Below, one piece after another: positions 58,731-64,000 of a DNA stretch of 64,000 nt (position 1 is its first letter; each line of letters begins with the position of its first letter). The position numbers were made by a program, and so were the translations under genes. The notes under the pieces were generated by a model, which did not search any database, was not told the DNA's origin, and saw only the letters and a list, made by a program, of their open reading frames with translations. The stretch covers positions 248,001 through 312,000 of the forward strand of contig JAOANU010000004.1 in assembly GCA_034387635.1 (NCBI GenBank). Direction: 5' to 3'. The DNA comes from Rhodosporidiobolus odoratus (taxonomy: Eukaryota; Basidiomycota; Microbotryomycetes; Sporidiobolales; Sporidiobolaceae).

Positions 58731-60456
58731 CTACAACATGCTCCCCCCACCCCAAATCCGCCTCTCGACCCTCCTCGTATTAACCATCTCTCTTCTAAGC
58801 TCTTTTACGCTCCTCACGCCCAACAACCTACATCCCCTTCTCACCTCATCCTCCAAAATCCTCGCCACTCTCTCGACCCCCTCTTCGCCATAAGTCAACG
58901 AGTACATGAAAGGTCTCCCGAGGCTGACAGCTGTGGCTCCGAGGCACAGAGCTTTCAAGAGGTCGGCACCGCGACGGATGGATCCATCGAGGATGATGGC
59001 GAAGGTTGGGTTGTGGAGGAGGAGTGGGGCGTGCTGGGAGAGTGAGAGGAGGATCTCGAGAGGAGTGGGGGCGCTGCGAGTCAGAGGAAGTGCAGGGGGC
59101 AAGGGGACGATGGATTGGGAAGGTCAGTACTTTTGGAATTTCGCCTCTGAAATGCGGCTCGCGCTTTGAAAGCGGTCAAGACGGCTTTCTGGACGAAAAG
59201 GGTAGAGCAGACGCACGTGTTGACCTGCCTGTAAAGAGAGAGAAACCCACCACCGGCGAGAAGCGTTGAGGACTTTCAGTTCCCGCAAGACTCGGACAGA
59301 AAACGGAAAAGCACTCACCTCCCACCGTGATTGGAGACATAGATCCCCGCCATGCCATGCTCATAAGCTAGGAGAGCATCTTCGTAGGTATGTATGCCCT
59401 TGAGTAATATGGGAAGGCCGCCTGAGGCTCTCTTTATCCAGTCTAGGTCCTTCCAGCTCAGAGAGGCGTCAATCGTTCTGTGTGATGCAGGCGATGGAGA
59501 GGACAGGGATGTGGTGCGCAGGAAGGAGATGGTGAGCAGTGTGGGAAGACGGGATGAGAAAAGAAAGAAGAGGGCCACGCAGACAAAACGCAAGACGGCT
59601 TGGAAAAGCGACAGGAAAGATAACCAGACGCACGCAGAAGTAGCCGCCACGGCCAATGCCTTCTCTCCCACCTCCAACCCGGGCCCCTGCAACTCTACCG
59701 CATTCGCATCCAACCCCGTCCTCAGATCTAATTCTCGATTACCCGGTACAGGCACGTCCACGGTGACGACGACGGCCTTGTATCCCAGCTGTTTCGCGTC
59801 TGCGAGTTGCTTTTCGGAACGCCACCGCTCTCGATGGACATACAGTTGGAAGAAGAGCGTTTGAGAGGGAAGGGCAGCGGCTGATAGGTCCCGGTGCGAG
59901 ACCGAGGCGTGGTTCGAGGGCTGGAGGCAGTCACAGGAGAGGTAAGTACGCGACGGGTAGATATCCGAGAGAGGGCGAGCGTGCGCACGCAGTAGATGAT
60001 GCCCGTTTTTCCCGCGCCTTTGACGAGGCAAAGTTCGCCATCTTTGTGAGCCAGCTCTGCACGAACAAAGCATCAGCACAGTTACGCAGAGTAGGCGAAG
60101 ACCAGCTCACTACCCATGGCAGCCGGCGAGATCATGACCGGCATATCCATTTGGCATCCAGCAACCTCCGTTTCGAGGTCAACCTCCCCACTGACATCCC
60201 TCAGCACTCGAGGTCGGAATCGCACTTCGTCCCACAGTTCGAGACCTTCTCGGGCGGTTTGACCATCGTCGGCTACGGAGGAATAGTAGGCCCAAGTCTG
60301 AGGAGGAGAAAAAGCGTTAATGGGAAAGGGAGAACAAAGGGACAGGAAGGAGGGTAGACGGACCTTGGGCTTCAACGTCTCTTCGGCTGATAGCTCAAAG
60401 TCCTTGAGGCTGAGAAGGGAGGGAAGCGGAGCGGTTGGGGTGGGCAGAGTAGCCAT
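58731..60456 (-). CDS. FMN-dependent 2-hydroxyacid oxidase/dehydrogenase (spliced)
   Basis: FMN_dh family (glycolate/lactate oxidase, L-lactate dehydrogenase). The start MATLPTPTAPLPSLLSLKDF is at 60456 and goes straight into the FMN barrel, so there is no cytochrome b5 domain or mitochondrial presequence as in yeast cytochrome b2. Blocks are VRFRPRVLRDVSGEVDLET; MPVMISPAAMGS; GIIYC; QTLFFQLYVHRER (substrate-binding Tyr); AVVVTVDVPVPGNRE; LPILLKGIHTYEDAL (Lys); IYVSNHGGR (catalytic His); ILDGSIRRGADLLKALCLGA; VSLGRPFMY. It ends GGGSML, then stop at 58733-58731. SML is a weak match to a PTS1 peroxisome signal. Whether it reduces O2 or passes electrons elsewhere, and its preferred acid (lactate, glycolate, mandelate), cannot be decided. 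Confidence 0.88.
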
Positions 60457-61020
60457 GAAGGGCTAAGTAAGCCAAAAGCGGGGCGAAGGAGGTTCAAGGT
60501 GATACGAAGCAAAGTATGATACGACGCTTGGGTAACAGTGGCAAGCTAGCAGTAATCCGACAACAAGGGAAGGAAGGAAGGAAGGAAGGAAGGAAGGAAG
60601 CAAGAAGCGGTGCGGAATTTTACGGCCGGGATCGAGGAGGGTGGCCGGAGCAGGCGGGAACGTCGGCGGTTCGAAGCGCAGGCGAACAGGGGCTGCTAGG
60701 GGCTTGGGGGCAATGAGTGGTCCTACTCAAGCGAGTCAGGCATCAACAGGAGATGTACTGGAGTCAAAAAACGACCCCGAATCGACTCGACCTCGCTCGT
60801 CGACCTTCTCAAGCGTCTTCACACGGCTCTCTCATCTGGACAGCTATCGACTACCGTCAGAGAGGATCACTGAATCACAGCAAGTTGATCCCACAGCTAT
60901 CGTCATCCTACGAGCCGCATTCGCTGTTCTCCCCCACACACGAGGTCCTCCCCATCTGTCCGCCACTAGCCGACTCAGCCTCGCGCATAGCTCCACAAGG
61001 TCGCTTACCAGACTCGAGCC
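60457..61020. other. Divergent promoter region with GGAA repeat
   Basis: 564 bp between divergent starts of the hydroxyacid oxidase and GTPBP1-like genes. It contains a tetranucleotide tract at 60567-60600. From about 60770 it has coding-like composition, so an upstream exon of the GTPase gene is possible, but no splice connection could be supported. Confidence 0.5.
60567..60600. repeat. (GGAA)n microsatellite
   Basis: About eight perfect tandem copies of the tetramer GGAA/AAGG in the shared promoter region. Likely length-variable between strains. Confidence 0.9.
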
Positions 61021-63486
61021 ATGGCGACTGATCGGTTCGACAAGCGTGCTCTCGGACATCCATCACGGGATGAGGCAGATAGGCCTTCACTCCGAAGCTT
61101 CCAAGACGAGGTCGCAAGGAAGCATGCTGAAGGGCGAAGAGTCCTCGCGGGAGATGGAACGGCTGAGCTAGAGGAAGGAGTCGAGGGCCTCGCGGTAGAA
61201 GACGGAGCGGGACAGGACGATGGTCGGACTATCCTCGTGCGTTTTCTCCCTCCCGGCTGTTTGAGGTGCTGGCGCTTACCGAGGTCAATATTCACAGGAG
61301 CGACTATCGAACCCTACCGACAAGGATGTTCGGACAATATCGACTCTACTCGACCGCGCTCTCGAACGGCGACATGGCGAGCTCGTAGTTCAGCTCTTTT
61401 CCTCCAACCTCCACAGCGCCACTCTAAATGCCCTATTCGACGCTCCTGATGCGAAGCTCCCCCTCTCGAGCGAGGAGACTGTCCTCAGTCTGTCACAAGT
61501 CGAGGCGATCCTCACCACTTTCCGCCAAACCGCCTCGAGCCTGAACGCGGAGGTCACGCTCCTACAAAACCCTTTCGACACCGAAGGTCGCCTTAAGCAG
61601 GATGACAGCGTCAAGCTTACCCAGACTGCAAGCGCAGTGAACGATGTTGAGACGGACCAGAGGTGGCGAGCTCGAGGACTCCGATTCCTCGTGCGCAGAA
61701 AACCAGACGGAGCGGAACAACTCCTTGAAACCCGAGTAGCTGTCGTCGGAAACGTCGACGCCGGCAAGTCTTCGCTTCTCGGTGTCCTCACACGCGGACA
61801 CCTCGACGATGGTCGTGGTAAGGCGCGCGTTTCGCTCTTCCGCCACAAGCACGAAGTCGAGACTGGCAGGACATCGTCCGCTGGCAACGAAATTTTGGGG
61901 TTCACGCCAGCGGGTGAGGCGATCATGCCGGAAGAACATCAGAAGCAAGCGGCGGCGTGGGAGGCGATTGCGGCCAAGGCGGCAAAGGTGGTGTCTTTCA
62001 CGGATCTAGCAGGTCACGAGCGTGCGTAGTCTCATCGCTCCATCACTTGCTGTCGTTGCTGACGGCGATGCGCGGACAGGCTACCTCAAGACCACTCTCG
62101 CCGGCTTGACTGGCACGCAGCCTGACCTCGTCATGCTCATCGTTGGTGCAAACGCTGGTCTGATTGGCATGTCCAAGGTGCGACTCCTCCTCGGCATGGT
62201 GTAACTCTCTGCGCATCGCCGCTGACCTGACCACTTGCAGGAACATCTGTCCGTTGCCCTCGCCCTCTCGCTGCCGGTAGTTGTGGTCGTAACCAAGGTC
62301 AGCTTTACTCCTTGCGTCCTGTTTCCTCGGCCTCGTCTGTATGCCAGCCCGAGCGAGGGCGAAAGCACGCTGACGCGATGTTTCCGACTCGAAGGTCGAT
62401 ATGACACCAGCCCCAGTGTACGAGCAGACGATCAAGCAGCTCGTCAAGATTCTTCGTTCTCCCGGCTGTCGAAAGAAGCCCGTCTTTGTCAACGACTCTG
62501 GCATGGCCTGCGAGCTCGCCACCTCTTTCGCAGCCGAGAAGGCTTGCCCCATCTTCCGCGTCTCCAATCTGACCGGCGAAGGATTAGGATTGCTCAAGAC
62601 TTTCCTCAACGTGGTCAGGCCTCTACCCAACGCGGACGAGTACCCTGTCCATGCACCTTTCGAGTTCGCTTGCAGTGAAGTTTACTCGGTTCCCTTCGTA
62701 CGTTGTTGCTTCATACACCTGCCTATCCGTGATCTGACGCTGACCCTTTTCTCCTGGCAGGTCGGAACCGTTCTTTCCGGTGTGATCATGTGTGCTTTCT
62801 CGTCTATCTCTCGCACGTCCCGTCCTGACTTTGCTGTGCTGCTAGGTCTGGCTCCGTCCGTGCCAACGATACCGTCCTCCTCGGTCCCGACTCCGTCAAC
62901 GCCTTTATCCCCGTGGCCGTCAAGTCAATACAACGCAAGCGAGCCGACGTCGAGTACGCCGAAGCCGGTCAAGCCGTGACCATTGCGCTCAAGCGTATCA
63001 AGCGAGTACAAGTCAGAAAGGGCATGGTACTGGTAGAACGAGGGGAGGTGCCGCCCCAGGCAACGAGGAGGTTCGAGGGGCAATGTCTGATCTTATACCA
63101 CAATACGTGCGTTTTCCCCTTTGACTTCCTTCCTTGTCTTTCACAAAATCTGTAGCTCTGACGGCGGGGTTTTCGCAGAACCATCACAACTCGCTACCAA
63201 GCCATGCTACACATCGGTTCGGTCCGACAAACCGTCCAGATTGAGGAGATCCTCGAAAAGCAAGCGGTCAGGACGGGGGACCGGGCGGTGATGAGGTTCA
63301 AGTTTGTGAAAGGGAGTGAGTATGTGCATGTTGGAGATCGGTTCTTGTTCAGGGAGGGAAGGACAAAGGTGAGGTTTTCAGCTTCGTCATCCTTCCCTCT
63401 CTTCCCCTTCCAGCTCTGACACTTCCGTCGTTCGCTGGCAGGCCTTGGGCGTCGTTACGAAGCTGTTGCCGAATCTGAAAGACTGA
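61021..63486 (+). CDS. GTPBP1/GTPBP2-like translational GTPase (spliced)
   Basis: EF-Tu-superfamily GTPase of the GTPBP1/AGP-1 group, associated with ribosome rescue and mRNA decay. The start [15 protein letters not shown] is at 61021; an upstream in-frame stop supports it unless another exon is spliced on. The helical N-terminus has [18 protein letters not shown]1 is GNVDAGKSS near 61758, followed by [11 protein letters not shown] (switch I), G3 DLAGHER, G4 TKVD (split by an intron between TK and VD), and G5-like [10 protein letters not shown]. Domains II/III follow: [48 protein letters not shown] and the C-terminus [14 protein letters not shown]. The stop is TGA 63484-63486. Length and motifs are complete for the family. 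Confidence 0.9.
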
Positions 63487-63940
63487 GAAAGGAGTCGCCT
63501 GTATGGTGCTGGAGGGAAAGGGAAAGGAAGAGGGAAGGGAAAAAAGAAAACATGTTGTCGAGATGCTTGTTGTGGTTGTGCAGCCTGCTTGTTGATATCT
63601 CCCTGCAATTCCTCATCTATGATCACACAAGGGGTGCTGAGGTACATAGAGCAGAGGTACTAAGTCTATAGGGTGAGGCTCGCCGATTCGGTCAATTGGA
63701 TTTCTTGCTCATTCGTATTCCTGCAAATTCTACTCAACCCTCACCAGCGCTTGCGGCGATCGCGTACACCTTGATCTTCTCCTCTGGGGACTCGGTTCCC
63801 CTCTCCTTGCCCTCTCCTCTCTCGTTCCCAGTCTTGATCTCGACTCGACTTCGACCCTTCGTGTTTTCGACCAACTTTCTGATTTCCACCTCTTGCACTT
63901 CTCTTGGAAGCGACATTGTCCGCTCAGGCGAGTCAATACC
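63487..63940. other. Intergenic, GTPBP1-like / last gene
   Basis: 454 bp; C/T-rich leader in the last 150 bp. No feature recognised. Confidence 0.5.
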
Positions 63941-64000
63941 ATGTCGACATCCAACTTCACCAACGCCCAAGCCTCCATGGAGTTCTTGAGCTCGGCGGAC
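63941..64000 (+). CDS. Start of an unidentified gene, cut by the window edge
   Basis: ATG at 63941 after a C/T-rich leader of the kind seen before other starts here; 20 codons (MSTSNFTNAQASMEFL...) are open to the edge. Too short to identify. Confidence 0.5.
   Translation, partial: MSTSNFTNAQASMEFLSSAD

Noticed and set aside
60717..61171. Long plus-strand frames just upstream of and overlapping the GTPBP1-like start as a separate gene
   Set aside because: They run out of phase through the good N-terminal exon of the GTPase and show no domain; at most they mark a missed upstream exon.

Overview
The window is nuclear DNA of a basidiomycete fungus. Almost every gene is cut by many short introns (mostly about 50-90 nt, GT..AG, usually with a CTGAC or CTAAC branch signal near the acceptor). 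Codon use is GC-rich, and the proteins are typically fungal (Zn2Cys6 and HSF-type regulators, NRT2/NirB-type nitrate genes, Ssu72, Mrc1, NOT3). The style fits the red-yeast group (Microbotryomycetes, for example Rhodotorula or Sporobolomyces), but that placement is inference. I saw no transposon, CRISPR array, rRNA or tRNA.

Layout: 168-4439 meiotic MutS homologue MSH4 (+); 4959-8274 Mx-like dynamin GTPase (+); 8899-13949 replication-checkpoint mediator Mrc1/Claspin (+); 14164-15407 CTD phosphatase SSU72 (-); 17551-19652 HSF-type transcription factor (+); 21435-23711 unusual Rab-like GTPase (+); 25946-26896 mitochondrial ribosomal protein bL12m (-); 27225-29062 membrane-anchored SGNH/PC-esterase-like protein (+); 29488-31849 SET9/Suv4-20-like methyltransferase (+); 32060-34467 ALG8 glucosyltransferase (-); 35936-39430 Zn2Cys6 regulator (+); 39876-42658 CCR4-NOT subunit NOT3/5 (+). 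The nitrate assimilation cluster follows: transporter 43511-45847 (+), nitrate reductase 46328-49992 (-), nitrite reductase 50547-55300 (+). Then come a conserved-looking protein of unknown function (55656-56980, -), a PEX11-like protein (57309-58499, +), an FMN-dependent 2-hydroxyacid oxidase/dehydrogenase (58731-60456, -), a GTPBP1-like translational GTPase (61021-63486, +) and the first codons of one more gene (63941 to the edge, +).

The clearest functional unit is the nitrate cluster. It carries uptake, reduction to nitrite and reduction to ammonium in three adjacent genes. The two reductases are head to head over a 554-bp shared promoter containing GATA-factor-type sites, and the transporter promoter carries two more. 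No pathway-specific regulator is inside the window. The other genes are housekeeping or regulatory and not obviously linked, except that the PEX11-like gene sits next to an oxidase ending in a weak peroxisomal-type tripeptide.

Main observations: (1) a Rab-like GTPase with a 260-residue N-terminal extension, about 225 residues inserted between G4 and G5, and altered G3/G4 motifs; (2) a SET9-like protein with Lys in place of the AdoMet-binding Asn and a SAM-like C-terminus; (3) two introns that appear to be GC-AG; (4) a series of microexons (6, 12, 15, 18, 22, 27 and 30 nt) that restore conserved motifs; (5) three intergenic gaps of 1.8-2.2 kb with splice-like signals or strand-biased composition that may hold unannotated transcripts. 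All exon structures were read by eye from splice signals plus family conservation and need RNA evidence.
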